Source: Mycolicibacterium goodii
GTDB taxonomy: Bacteria; Actinomycetota; Actinomycetes; Mycobacteriales; Mycobacteriaceae
DNA length: 64,000 nucleotides
Assembly: GCF_022370755.2 (NCBI RefSeq)
Contig: NZ_CP092364.2
Coordinates: 5,022,001 to 5,086,000, forward strand
Direction: 5' to 3'
Positions 44,916 to 52,433 of the stretch are shown here, one piece after another; the stretch's first letter is position 1, and each line of letters begins with the position of its first letter. The notes under the pieces were generated by a model. That model was given only the letters and a program-made list of their open reading frames with translations. It did not search any database and was not told the origin of the DNA. The position numbers were made by a program, and so were the translations under genes.

Positions 44916-46551
44916 CGCGACTCATCGGTTCGGCCCGCAATGCCGAGCGCCGCAGCTTGCCCACCTCGGTGCGCGGCAGCTCGCTGACGAAGTCGACGAC
45001 CCGCGGGGCGGCGTAGCGGCCGACATGTTGTCCCACAAGGCTCTTCAGCTCGTCTACCATGACGCCTTCGGCAGGTGCGGTGTCCGTTCGCACCACCACC
45101 GCGCGGACGACGTTGCCGTATACGTCGTCGACGTGCGCGACGGCAGCGGCCTCGGCGACGCCCGGGTGCTGCAGCAGGGCGTTCTCCACCTCCACCGGAC
45201 TGACGTTGTGCCCCGACGCGATGATGATGTCATCGTCACGCCCCAGTACCTGCCATCGCCCGCCGGCGTCGCGCACCGCGAGGTCCTCGGTGAGGAAAAC
45301 GTCCCCGCGCCAACGCGTCTCCCAGCGTTCTGGCACGTTCTCGTAGGCGGCCGACATCTGATGGCGGGGCCGGCGGACCGCGATCAAGCCCGGTTCCCCT
45401 GCACCCACCGGCCTTCCGTCCCGGCCGGCCAGGAACACCTCGAACCCCGGTATGGAACCGGCGATCTTGCCCGGGTGCAGGGAGGTGCCCGCATCCAGTA
45501 CGTCACCGAGCAACATGCCGACCTCCGACAGGCCGTACCCGTTGCGCACCGCCGGTGCGCCGGTCGCCGCCCATGCACTGGCCACCGCTTCCGTCAAAGG
45601 CTCACCCGCCGCCGCGACCAACCGCAGGCTGGGCGGCACGCCACCTTTCGCGAGCGGTTCGGTCCATCGACGCAGCGCTGCGGGCGCCGTCGTGACGACG
45701 GTCGCCTGCTCCTCGCTCAGGACGCGGTACCACTTCTCGGGATCGAACGGCCCGGTGTACATGACCCGGTGCACGCCGAGAGCCATGACCGACGCGCCGG
45801 TGGAATACAGCCCGTACGCCCACGCGGGGTCCGCGGTCGAGAACACCACATCGCGCGATTGCGGGCCGAGGCCCAGGACGCTGACCACGTACGGCATCAC
45901 CGACAGGAATGCCGCGTGCGTCATCACGCACGCCTTGGGGGTTCCCGACGTTCCGCTGGTGAACAGCACCGTCGCGGTGTCACCGAGTTTGGTAGGGACG
46001 AGGGGGCCGTCCGCGTCGGCCGCGTCCAGTTCGGACCAGAATGATCTGTCCCCCGCCTCCACGGACGCGCCGGTGACGAAGACCGTCACGTCGACGTCAC
46101 CCAGCTGCTGTGCTTGCTGCAGCGCCCGCCGGTACTTGGCGTCGACGACGACGGCCGCGACGCGTGCGGCTTTGAGCCGCAACGAGATCGGCTCCGGTCC
46201 GAACCCGCCGAACAGCGGTACGTACACCAGGCCGGACCGCCAGGCCGCCAACGCGGTGATCCAACTCTCGACCTGCCGTGACAGCAGCCCGGCCACGCGG
46301 TCACCGGGACGCAGACCCGCGCGCGCGAAAACCCGCGCCGCCTTGGCCGCTTCGCGATCCAGGTCATGGTAGGTCCAGCGGTCGGCGGATCCGTCCTCGT
46401 GGCGGATGGTCAGTGCCATCCGTCCAGGATCGGAGGCGTACCGGATACAGGCCTCGTGGGCGGTGTTGAAGTCGGCACCGAAAGGATCACGGTCGAGCCG
46501 GGATTCGATTACTGCCCAAGCACGGTCGGTGGTGGAGTCATCGTGTGCCAT
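44902..46551 (-). CDS. AMP-forming acyl-CoA synthetase/ligase
   Basis: The product has 549 residues of the ANL superfamily. P-loop-like motif VLFTSGTSGTPKACVMTH, A5 motif NGYGLSEVGM, hinge GRDDDIIIASGHNVSP and the catalytic Lys in RTEVGKLRRSAL are all intact, so it should activate a carboxylic acid to the acyl-AMP and then the CoA thioester. Homologues in this branch act on acetate-like, medium-chain or aromatic acids. It shares TGATG with the upstream MFS gene, so uptake and activation are coupled. A much longer frame upstream is a shadow. Confidence 0.92.
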   Translation of the reverse strand: MAHDDSTTDRAWAVIESRLDRDPFGADFNTAHEACIRYASDPGRMALTIRHEDGSADRWTYHDLDREAAKAARVFARAGLRPGDRVAGLLSRQVESWITALAAWRSGLVYVPLFGGFGPEPISLRLKAARVAAVVVDAKYRRALQQAQQLGDVDVTVFVTGASVEAGDRSFWSELDAADADGPLVPTKLGDTATVLFTSGTSGTPKACVMTHAAFLSVMPYVVSVLGLGPQSRDVVFSTADPAWAYGLYSTGASVMALGVHRVMYTGPFDPEKWYRVLSEEQATVVTTAPAALRRWTEPLAKGGVPPSLRLVAAAGEPLTEAVASAWAATGAPAVRNGYGLSEVGMLLGDVLDAGTSLHPGKIAGSIPGFEVFLAGRDGRPVGAGEPGLIAVRRPRHQMSAAYENVPERWETRWRGDVFLTEDLAVRDAGGRWQVLGRDDDIIIASGHNVSPVEVENALLQHPGVAEAAAVAHVDDVYGNVVRAVVVRTDTAPAEGVMVDELKSLVGQHVGRYAAPRVVDFVSELPRTEVGKLRRSALRAEPMSRVSSP

Positions 46552-47849
46552 CAGTAGCTCTCTTTCGCTGTCTTCGTGAACGCCAGGGCGAACACCGTCG
46601 CCAGGCAGGCCGCGGCCACGTATGCGGCGAGGGACCAGTGGCTCTGCGTGGCCGACCACAAGGTGACCGCGATGAACGGTGCCGGCGCACTGAACACCAC
46701 GCCGCCCATCTGGTACGACACCGACGCGCCGGTGTAGCGCACGTCCGCCGGGAACAGACGAGCCACATACGCCGCGACCGCCGAGTACGTCACGGCATGG
46801 CCGATCGTCACGATGAGGATCATCGCGAGCGCCACCGCCCAACCCTCGCCGGTGCCCAGCAGCCAGAAGAACGGATATCCGATGGCGGCCATGTACAGCG
46901 AGCCGCAGATCAGCATCTTTCGCGGCCCCACCCGGTCGGCCACGATCGAGACGTAGGGCACGGTGAAGATGTCGAGGACGCACGCCACCAACAGGCTCAT
47001 CAGGATCGTCTCGCGGGCGAGCCCGAGCTCGGCCGGTCCGTGTGACAGCACGAACACCGTCACCAGGTAGAACGGCACCAGTGACGCCGCCTGCGTGAGA
47101 ATGCCGACCGCCAGCGGGCGCTTGTGGGACCGCAGGACGTCTGCGAGCGGCCGCTTCGACACCTGATCGTTGCGCCGAATCTGCTCGAACTCTGGCGATT
47201 CGGAGATCTGCAACCGGACGTAGAGGCCTACGAGGAGCAGTACCGAGCTGGCGAGGAACGGCACACGCCACCCCCACGCCATGATCTCGGAATCCGGAAG
47301 GCGCTCGACGAGCAGGAATGCCACGGTGGCCAGCACGAGTCCCGCCGGCACTCCGGCCTGCGGGAAGCTCCCGTAGAACGCACGCCGCTTCGGTGGCGCG
47401 TGCTCGACGGCCATCAACACAGCCCCACCCCACTCGCCGCCCACTGCGAATCCCTGCACCAGCCGGGCGACGACGAGCAGGATCGGGGCCGCAACGCCGA
47501 TCTGGTCATAGGTGGGGATCAACCCGATGGCGACGGTGGCCGTCCCCATGAGCACCAGTGACAAGACGAGCAGCTTCTTACGCCCGACACGATCTCCGAA
47601 GTGCCCGAAGACGATTGCGCCTGCCGGGCGCGAGATGAACGCGACTCCGAACGTGGCGAACGCGGCCAAGGTGCCCGACAGCGGGCTCAACGTCGGGAAG
47701 AACGCCACGCCGAACACCAGACCCGCGGCGGTGCCGAAGATGAAGAAGTCGTACCACTCGATCGCCGTCCCCACGAAACTCGCGGTGGCAACCCGCGCCG
47801 GATGGACCGCCCCGGCCTTCTGCCTGACCTCACTGTCGGTGGTTGTCAC
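46551..47849 (-). CDS. MFS transporter, metabolite:H+ symporter type
   Basis: The product has 432 residues and 12 TM helices. TM1 reads FVGTAIEWYDFFIFGTAAGL and the loop GHFGDRVGRKKLLVLSL has the MFS motif A; both point to the MHS group (ProP, shikimate, alpha-ketoglutarate and aromatic acid symporters). The GTG at 47849 was chosen because AAGGGG lies 5 nt upstream; a TTG at 47879 lacks one. It likely imports the acid that the adjacent ligase activates. An operator lies 71 bp upstream. Confidence 0.9.
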   Translation of the reverse strand: MTTTDSEVRQKAGAVHPARVATASFVGTAIEWYDFFIFGTAAGLVFGVAFFPTLSPLSGTLAAFATFGVAFISRPAGAIVFGHFGDRVGRKKLLVLSLVLMGTATVAIGLIPTYDQIGVAAPILLVVARLVQGFAVGGEWGGAVLMAVEHAPPKRRAFYGSFPQAGVPAGLVLATVAFLLVERLPDSEIMAWGWRVPFLASSVLLLVGLYVRLQISESPEFEQIRRNDQVSKRPLADVLRSHKRPLAVGILTQAASLVPFYLVTVFVLSHGPAELGLARETILMSLLVACVLDIFTVPYVSIVADRVGPRKMLICGSLYMAAIGYPFFWLLGTGEGWAVALAMILIVTIGHAVTYSAVAAYVARLFPADVRYTGASVSYQMGGVVFSAPAPFIAVTLWSATQSHWSLAAYVAAACLATVFALAFTKTAKESY

Positions 47850-47919
47850 GTCAGCCCCTTCCGCGGATTGTGCGCTCAATCACATCTCTAGCACAGCCTC
47901 CATTCGGCGCGCAAGATTT

Positions 47920-47937
47920 TTGTACCGATCAGTCCAA
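47920..47937. promoter_or_regulatory. TetR-type operator, site 1
   Basis: TTGTACCGATCAGTCCAA is an 18-bp imperfect palindrome centred on GATC. It shares its 10-bp core ACCGATCAGT with site 2 at 48010-48027, 90 bp away. It lies upstream of the MFS-ligase genes. Confidence 0.65.
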
Positions 47938-48009
47938 CCCTTACCGGCACGAGCGACGAAGGTATTTACGCTGGTATATGCACTTCATATATCCGGTCTT
48001 GCGGAACTC

Positions 48010-48028
48010 TTGAACCGATCAGTACATT
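48010..48028 (+). promoter_or_regulatory. TetR-type operator, site 2, over the SDR -10 box
   Basis: TTGAACCGATCAGTACAT (48010-48027) matches site 1. TACATT (48023-48028) is a -10 that ends 6 nt before the ATG at 48035, so the SDR gene is probably leaderless and repressed by occlusion of its -10. Confidence 0.65.
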
Positions 48029-48034
48029 CCAGGC

Positions 48035-48778
48035 ATGACGGAGTACGACGGCGACACAGATCGCGTGGTGCTGGTATCGGGCGGCTCACGGGGCATCGGC
48101 GCAGGCATCACCACGGCGCTGACCCGGCGGGGCGTGCGGGTGGGATGCACGTATCGGACCCGGCGCGAGGAGGCCGAGAAGCTGGCGTCCGATGCACCAG
48201 AGCGTGTGCTGCCAGTGCATTTCGACCTGTCCCACCTCGAGACCGCAACCGCCGCAGTCGAGCAGGTCGTCGATGCGTGGGGTCGCCTCGACGCCGTGAT
48301 CCTCAACGCCGGTCAGTGGGCCGGCGGACGACTGGCCCACAGTGATCCCACCTCTTGGTGGGAGGTCGTCGAAACAAACCTGCGCGGCACGGTCGCCCTC
48401 ACCAGGGCCGCCCTGCCGCACCTGCAGCGCGGCACCTCGCCCAGCGTCGTGCTCATCTCATCTGTGGTCGGGTTGATCGGCCACGCCGGCGACACCGCGT
48501 ACGCAAGCGCCAAGGCCGCCATGGTCGGATTCGGACGCTCACTGGCAAAGGAGGTGGCCCGTGATCACATCCGGGTGAACATCCTCGCCCCCGGCTTCAT
48601 CGAGACCGACATGACCGACGCGGTGTCGGCGAGTGCCCGCCGCGGCATCGAGGACGCCACCGTCCTGGGACGCTTCGGCACGGTGGACGAAATCGCGACT
48701 GCAGCAGTCTTCCTCAGTGAGGACGCCACGTTCTGCACGGGGTCCGTACTGACCGCCGACGGCGGCTGGGCCCTGTGA
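48035..48778 (+). CDS. SDR family 3-oxoacyl reductase-like enzyme
   Basis: The product has 247 residues, FabG-like, with the cofactor motif GGSRGIG (16-22), NAG at 91-93, and catalytic Ser142/143, Tyr156 and Lys160 in YASAKAAM. The C-terminal GRFGTVDEIATAAVFLSEDA and TADGGW are typical of 3-oxoacyl or 3-hydroxyacyl oxidoreductases. It is followed 28 bp later by an acyl-CoA dehydrogenase. The pair could catalyse oxidation steps on the CoA ester made by the divergent ligase. Confidence 0.9.
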   Translation: MTEYDGDTDRVVLVSGGSRGIGAGITTALTRRGVRVGCTYRTRREEAEKLASDAPERVLPVHFDLSHLETATAAVEQVVDAWGRLDAVILNAGQWAGGRLAHSDPTSWWEVVETNLRGTVALTRAALPHLQRGTSPSVVLISSVVGLIGHAGDTAYASAKAAMVGFGRSLAKEVARDHIRVNILAPGFIETDMTDAVSASARRGIEDATVLGRFGTVDEIATAAVFLSEDATFCTGSVLTADGGWAL

Positions 48779-48806
48779 CACCCCCAACCGGAAGGAAGTT
48801 CCCGAC

Positions 48807-49988
48807 ATGACCGCCACTCTCGAGCACGCGCCCGGCTTGCCTGATGCCGAGTACCGCGCCCTCAAAGACCGGATCTACGATGCGATCTGGTCCGAACTCG
48901 ATCCGCTCGAGGAGCGCATCGAGAACGAAGAACGCATTCCCACCGAGATCGTGCTCCCTGTCCTGCAGCGGGTCGGCGCGTTCGGTCTGCTCGTACCCCG
49001 CGAATACGGCGGAAGCGGACTGTCGATCGCGCAGTACCTGCCCATCATCGCCGAGTTCGCGAAAGTCCAAGGCGGGCTTCGAGTTCTCGTGCATGTGCAC
49101 AATTCGTTCGCCCACGCCCTCTCGGAGATCGGCAACGACGAGCAGAAGGCCGCGGTGTTGTACGGCGCCGCGACCGGTCAGAACTCGGTGGCGTTCGCGC
49201 TGACCGAGCCCGGGCACGGGACCGGCGCCGACCTCGGCTCGGCGGCCGTGCGCACCGGCGACGGGTACGAGATCACCGGCGAGAAGTGGCTGATCACCAA
49301 CTCCGACATCGCCACGCACTTCATCGTGTTCGCCAAGACCTCTGCCACCGAGGTGTCGGCGTTCCTGGTTCCCCGCGACACCGAAGGGTTGTCCATCGAA
49401 CCGCTCCCGGAAACCATGGGTTGCAAAGGCGGCGAGCACGGTCACATCAGGCTGTCGGGAGTCCGGGTTCCGGCGTCGGCGCTGATCGGCTCGGAGGGTG
49501 CGGGGAACCAGCACCTCGAACGCGCCCTTGAGATCAGCCGCGTCTTCATCGCCGCGAGTTCCCTCGGAACCTCGGAACGCGCGCTGGAGTTGTCCGTGGC
49601 TCGCGCCAAGGAGCGCGTGACGTTCGGAAAGCCGATCGGTTCCCGGCAGGCGATCCAGCGCTACCTCGCCGAGATGGCCACCGACATCTACGCGTTGCGC
49701 GGGCTACTTGCCGACGCGGCACGCAAGTGGGACAGCGGCAAGAGGATTCCGGCCGAGGCGAGCATGTGCAAGCTGTTCGGCCTCGAAGCCGTCGGTCGGG
49801 TCACCGACCGAGCACTGCTGATCCACGGCGGTATCGGCTACACCAGGGCCTACCCCATCGAACGGCTCTATCGGGACGCCCGCCTCAACTGGCTCGAGGA
49901 GGGCACGCCGACCATCCAGTACATGGTCGCAGCCGGCGAACTGCTGTCGGGATACGTCTTCTCCGACGCCTTCGACAACGGCGTCTGA
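48807..49988 (+). CDS. Acyl-CoA dehydrogenase
   Basis: The product has 393 residues of the FAD-dependent ACAD fold. Substrate and FAD blocks include VAFALTEPGHGTGADLGS, GYEITGEKWLITNSDIA, and the C-terminal LLIHGGIGYTRAYPIERLYRD and EEGTPTIQ. It introduces a 2,3-double bond into an acyl-CoA and passes electrons to ETF. GAAGGAAG gives a good ribosome binding site. It belongs to the SDR-ACAD-TetR unit. Confidence 0.93.
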   Translation: MTATLEHAPGLPDAEYRALKDRIYDAIWSELDPLEERIENEERIPTEIVLPVLQRVGAFGLLVPREYGGSGLSIAQYLPIIAEFAKVQGGLRVLVHVHNSFAHALSEIGNDEQKAAVLYGAATGQNSVAFALTEPGHGTGADLGSAAVRTGDGYEITGEKWLITNSDIATHFIVFAKTSATEVSAFLVPRDTEGLSIEPLPETMGCKGGEHGHIRLSGVRVPASALIGSEGAGNQHLERALEISRVFIAASSLGTSERALELSVARAKERVTFGKPIGSRQAIQRYLAEMATDIYALRGLLADAARKWDSGKRIPAEASMCKLFGLEAVGRVTDRALLIHGGIGYTRAYPIERLYRDARLNWLEEGTPTIQYMVAAGELLSGYVFSDAFDNGV

Positions 49989-50065
49989 AGCCGGGCCCGT
50001 CCTTGAGGGCCTGCGCCGACCTCATAGGCTGGCAGTCGACACCGGTTCAAGGGAGCACGACTGCA

Positions 50066-50647
50066 GTGAGCAAGAAGTTCGAGTCGAATCGTGATGAGAT
50101 CCTGCGCATTTCGGCCGAGTTGTTCGCGAAGTCGGGGTACCACGGAACCGGTATCTCCGACCTGGGGGCCGCGGTCGGTCTCGGCCGCGGCGCCCTGTAC
50201 CACTACATCGGTAGCAAAGAGACCATCCTCTACGAGATCAGCAGCCGGCAGCTGGCGCAGATGAACAAGGTGGCAGATGACCTGGCGGTGACGGAGACGG
50301 ATCCGGAGGAACGGCTTCGCGGTCTGGCCCGAGCGTTGCTGCGCAACATCGCCGAACACCGCGCCGAATGGACGGTGTTCTTCCGCGAGTACCACGCGCT
50401 GACCGGGGAACGGCGCGACCGCGTCATCGCCGCTCGTGAGCGCTACGAGGCGCACTGGCGCAACGCCCTTGACCAGGGTGTGCGCGAGCGCCGGTTCCGC
50501 CCACTACCGACGCTCATGGTCAAGGGCCTGCTCGGCATGTTCAACTACAGCTATCTGTGGCTCACGTTGGACGGCCCCGAGAGCCCCGAGGACATCGCCG
50601 ACGAGTTCCTCGACACCGTCCTCGCCGGTATGAACGCCGAAGCCTGA
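50066..50647 (+). CDS. TetR family regulator of the acyl-CoA catabolic genes
   Basis: The product has 193 residues with an HTH in NRDEILRISAELFAKSGYHG and GISDLGAAVGLGRGALYHYIGSKE, and a TetR C-terminal domain similar to KstR2/FadR-like regulators that sense acyl-CoA esters. GGGAG precedes the GTG at 50066. It is the last gene of the SDR-ACAD unit, and the likely binder of the paired operators at 47920-47937 and 48010-48027. A CoA thioester ligand is inferred from gene context. Confidence 0.87.
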   Translation: MSKKFESNRDEILRISAELFAKSGYHGTGISDLGAAVGLGRGALYHYIGSKETILYEISSRQLAQMNKVADDLAVTETDPEERLRGLARALLRNIAEHRAEWTVFFREYHALTGERRDRVIAARERYEAHWRNALDQGVRERRFRPLPTLMVKGLLGMFNYSYLWLTLDGPESPEDIADEFLDTVLAGMNAEA

Positions 50648-50713
50648 ACGCTCGATCGGCCGGCGTGCCGTCCGTGACGAAGCACGCCGGACCGCGGCTG
50701 CTGGTGACGGCGC

Positions 50714-51382
50714 TTACTTGTGGGCGGTCAGGAGCAGGGCCGGCAGGTGGGTGAGGCCTTCTTCGTCGGTGTGGAAGTCGTGCTCGGGCAGGTTGGGGAT
50801 GTCGGGAAGCCTGACCGCGACGTGGGACGGTTCGATGGTGTCGACGGTCCAGTGCGCGGCGACGGCGTCGCGTACTTCGGCGTCGGTCACGAGGTTTGGC
50901 ACCGGGCACGGCGAGTCGGCCGGCAGCGCGTCGGTGGTGAACACCAAAAGGTAGAGGCGGGCGCCGGGGTTGGCCGCAGCGTGGATGCTCCGAAGGTAGT
51001 CGTCGCGCGCGTCGAGGGGTAATGAGTGGAACAGTGTGCAGTCGATGACGGTGTTGAACTGAGGTTCGCCCAGGCCGAGGGCGGCTAGGTCGGTCGCATC
51101 GCCTTGAATGAAGCGGGCGGTGAGATCGCGGTCGCCGGCTTTCTCGGTGGCTTGGTTGATGGCGGCGGTGGAGATGTCGATGCCGGTGACGGTGTGGCCG
51201 GCTTCAGCGAGTGCGATGCTGAGATCGCCGATGCCGCATCCCACGTCGAGCACAGGGTCTTGGACCCGGCCTGCTGCGATGAGATCGGCGATGGCAGGTT
51301 GGGGTTTGCCGATATTCCACGGGGGAGGTCCGGCGAAGATGTGGCCGCGGTAGGCGGCGTCCCAATCCATGACGTCTGACAT
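50714..51382 (-). CDS. Class I SAM-dependent methyltransferase
   Basis: The product is 222 residues with motif I VLDVGCGIGDLSIALAEAG and motif II VTGIDIS, followed by RFIQGDATDL and VIDCTLFHSLP. The N-terminal MDWDAAYRGHIFAGPPPWNIGK is shared with TPMT/TehB-like small-molecule methyltransferases common in mycobacteria. It is the last gene on the minus strand after two orphan small genes and the E1-nitroreductase fusion. The methyl acceptor is unknown. Confidence 0.85.
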   Translation of the reverse strand: MSDVMDWDAAYRGHIFAGPPPWNIGKPQPAIADLIAAGRVQDPVLDVGCGIGDLSIALAEAGHTVTGIDISTAAINQATEKAGDRDLTARFIQGDATDLAALGLGEPQFNTVIDCTLFHSLPLDARDDYLRSIHAAANPGARLYLLVFTTDALPADSPCPVPNLVTDAEVRDAVAAHWTVDTIEPSHVAVRLPDIPNLPEHDFHTDEEGLTHLPALLLTAHK

Positions 51383-51440
51383 GATCTGCAGCGTAGCGGG
51401 CGGTCGCCGATCCGGTGCGGGATGCTCGCACAGCGTCAGA

Positions 51441-51884
51441 TCAACTCAGCGGCATGGCCCTCGGGCGCGCGACGTACCACGGGAAAATGGGGCGTTCGAG
51501 GATGAGCACGTCGATCGTTTCGTCGACATTGGATTCGGCGATCGCTGTCTGTATGGTGTCCAGCTCGGTCTCGATTTCCGAACGCTCGGTGGAGAAAGAC
51601 AGGCCCCAAGGGATGTAGCGGCCGTCGCCTGCGCTGTAACCCACGGTGTACTCGTATCGCGCCGTGTGATGCTCACCTTCGGTTGCGGGAGCCCAGGGCA
51701 AGATCCGCTGCTCGACGAGGATCGCGTTGTTCTGGTCGTTCAATTTGGCGAGCTCGGACTCTGCGGTGCTGCGATGCAGCGTCACCGTGCTCGCTTGCAT
51801 CGGTTGGAGCTCAGCGTCATCGCGGCGGGCGACGGCATACACCAGCAGTGGAACCGGAACCGAAGACGGTGTTCCTGGATGCAT
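51441..51884 (-). CDS. Orphan hypothetical protein, 147 residues
   Basis: This soluble protein has no Cys, no signal peptide and no TM segment. It shows two similar segments, ILVEQRILPWAPATEGEHHT and VLILERPIFPWYVARPR, suggesting an internal repeat of the form (V/I)LxEx-I-PW, with strands such as ARYEYTVGYSAGDGRYIPW between them. A GGAAG ribosome binding site precedes the ATG. I do not recognise a family. It lies between a small HTH protein and a methyltransferase in the accessory island. Confidence 0.6.
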   Translation of the reverse strand: MHPGTPSSVPVPLLVYAVARRDDAELQPMQASTVTLHRSTAESELAKLNDQNNAILVEQRILPWAPATEGEHHTARYEYTVGYSAGDGRYIPWGLSFSTERSEIETELDTIQTAIAESNVDETIDVLILERPIFPWYVARPRAMPLS

Positions 51885-51920
51885 GGATGCTGCTTCCTTT
51901 TCCTTGTTGATGCGCTGGTG

Positions 51921-52316
51921 TCAGAGGCGCTGACGATATCGGCCGTGGGCGACCGCGGGCGTGGAGCCGACCGCTTCGCCGATCTGTTTCCACGTCGCGC
52001 CTGCGTCGAGGGCGGCCGCTACCGCGTCGACGTCGGGTGTGCGGATGCGCTGGCGGCGCCGCTCGACGAGGGCGTTGGCGATGAGGGTGAGCACGTCGAG
52101 CGACCAGTCGAGTCGGTACGCCGACAACGCGCCCCACTGGGGGTCGGTGGGATCTGCGGCAAGGAGCACCGCAGTGATGTCTTCTGCGTTGCCTGGCAGT
52201 GTCATGCCGGCCGCGGTGAGACGATCCGTGATGCGGTTGCTGGCGATTTGTCGCGCTGCGTGGAGGGCGGCGGCGCGGACCTGTTCTTCATCACTGCAAG
52301 ACGTTCCGTCTTCCAT
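51921..52316 (-). CDS. Small HTH protein, 131 residues
   Basis: The helical N-terminal region (AALHAARQIASNRITDRL) and middle region are followed by a C-terminal helix-turn-helix, AALDAGATWKQIGEAVGSTP then AVAHGRYRQRL. This pattern resembles the W-x-x-IG-x-A-x-G-x-S/T actinobacterial DNA-binding motif seen in many small regulators. A -10 TAGTCT lies 8 nt before the ATG, so it has its own leaderless promoter downstream of the E1-nitroreductase gene. It may regulate the island. Confidence 0.62.
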   Translation of the reverse strand: MEDGTSCSDEEQVRAAALHAARQIASNRITDRLTAAGMTLPGNAEDITAVLLAADPTDPQWGALSAYRLDWSLDVLTLIANALVERRRQRIRTPDVDAVAAALDAGATWKQIGEAVGSTPAVAHGRYRQRL

Positions 52317-52324
52317 ACGGCTAG

Positions 52325-52330
52325 AGACTA
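52325..52330 (-). promoter_or_regulatory. -10 box TAGTCT of the small HTH gene
   Basis: On the minus strand TAGTCT ends 8 nt before the ATG at 52316. The surrounding ACATAGTCT (52333-52325) is identical to the sequence in front of the E1-nitroreductase gene (54660-54652). Just upstream is a small inverted repeat CTGTTAATACAG (52354-52365). Confidence 0.45.
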
Positions 52331-52433
52331 TGTGCCAACAGCAGAGATGGCATCTGTTAATACAGTATGGCAGGCATGGTTTTGGAGTATGCGCTGGGTC
52401 TCGGCTGTCCTGACGACGAGGCCGTTGGGAAGA

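Noticed and set aside
44902..47433. 843-codon frame running from the acyl-CoA synthetase far upstream on the minus strand
   Set aside because: Only the part below 46551 resembles the ANL family. The upstream part is an out-of-frame translation of the MFS gene, and the TGATG junction gives a clear start.
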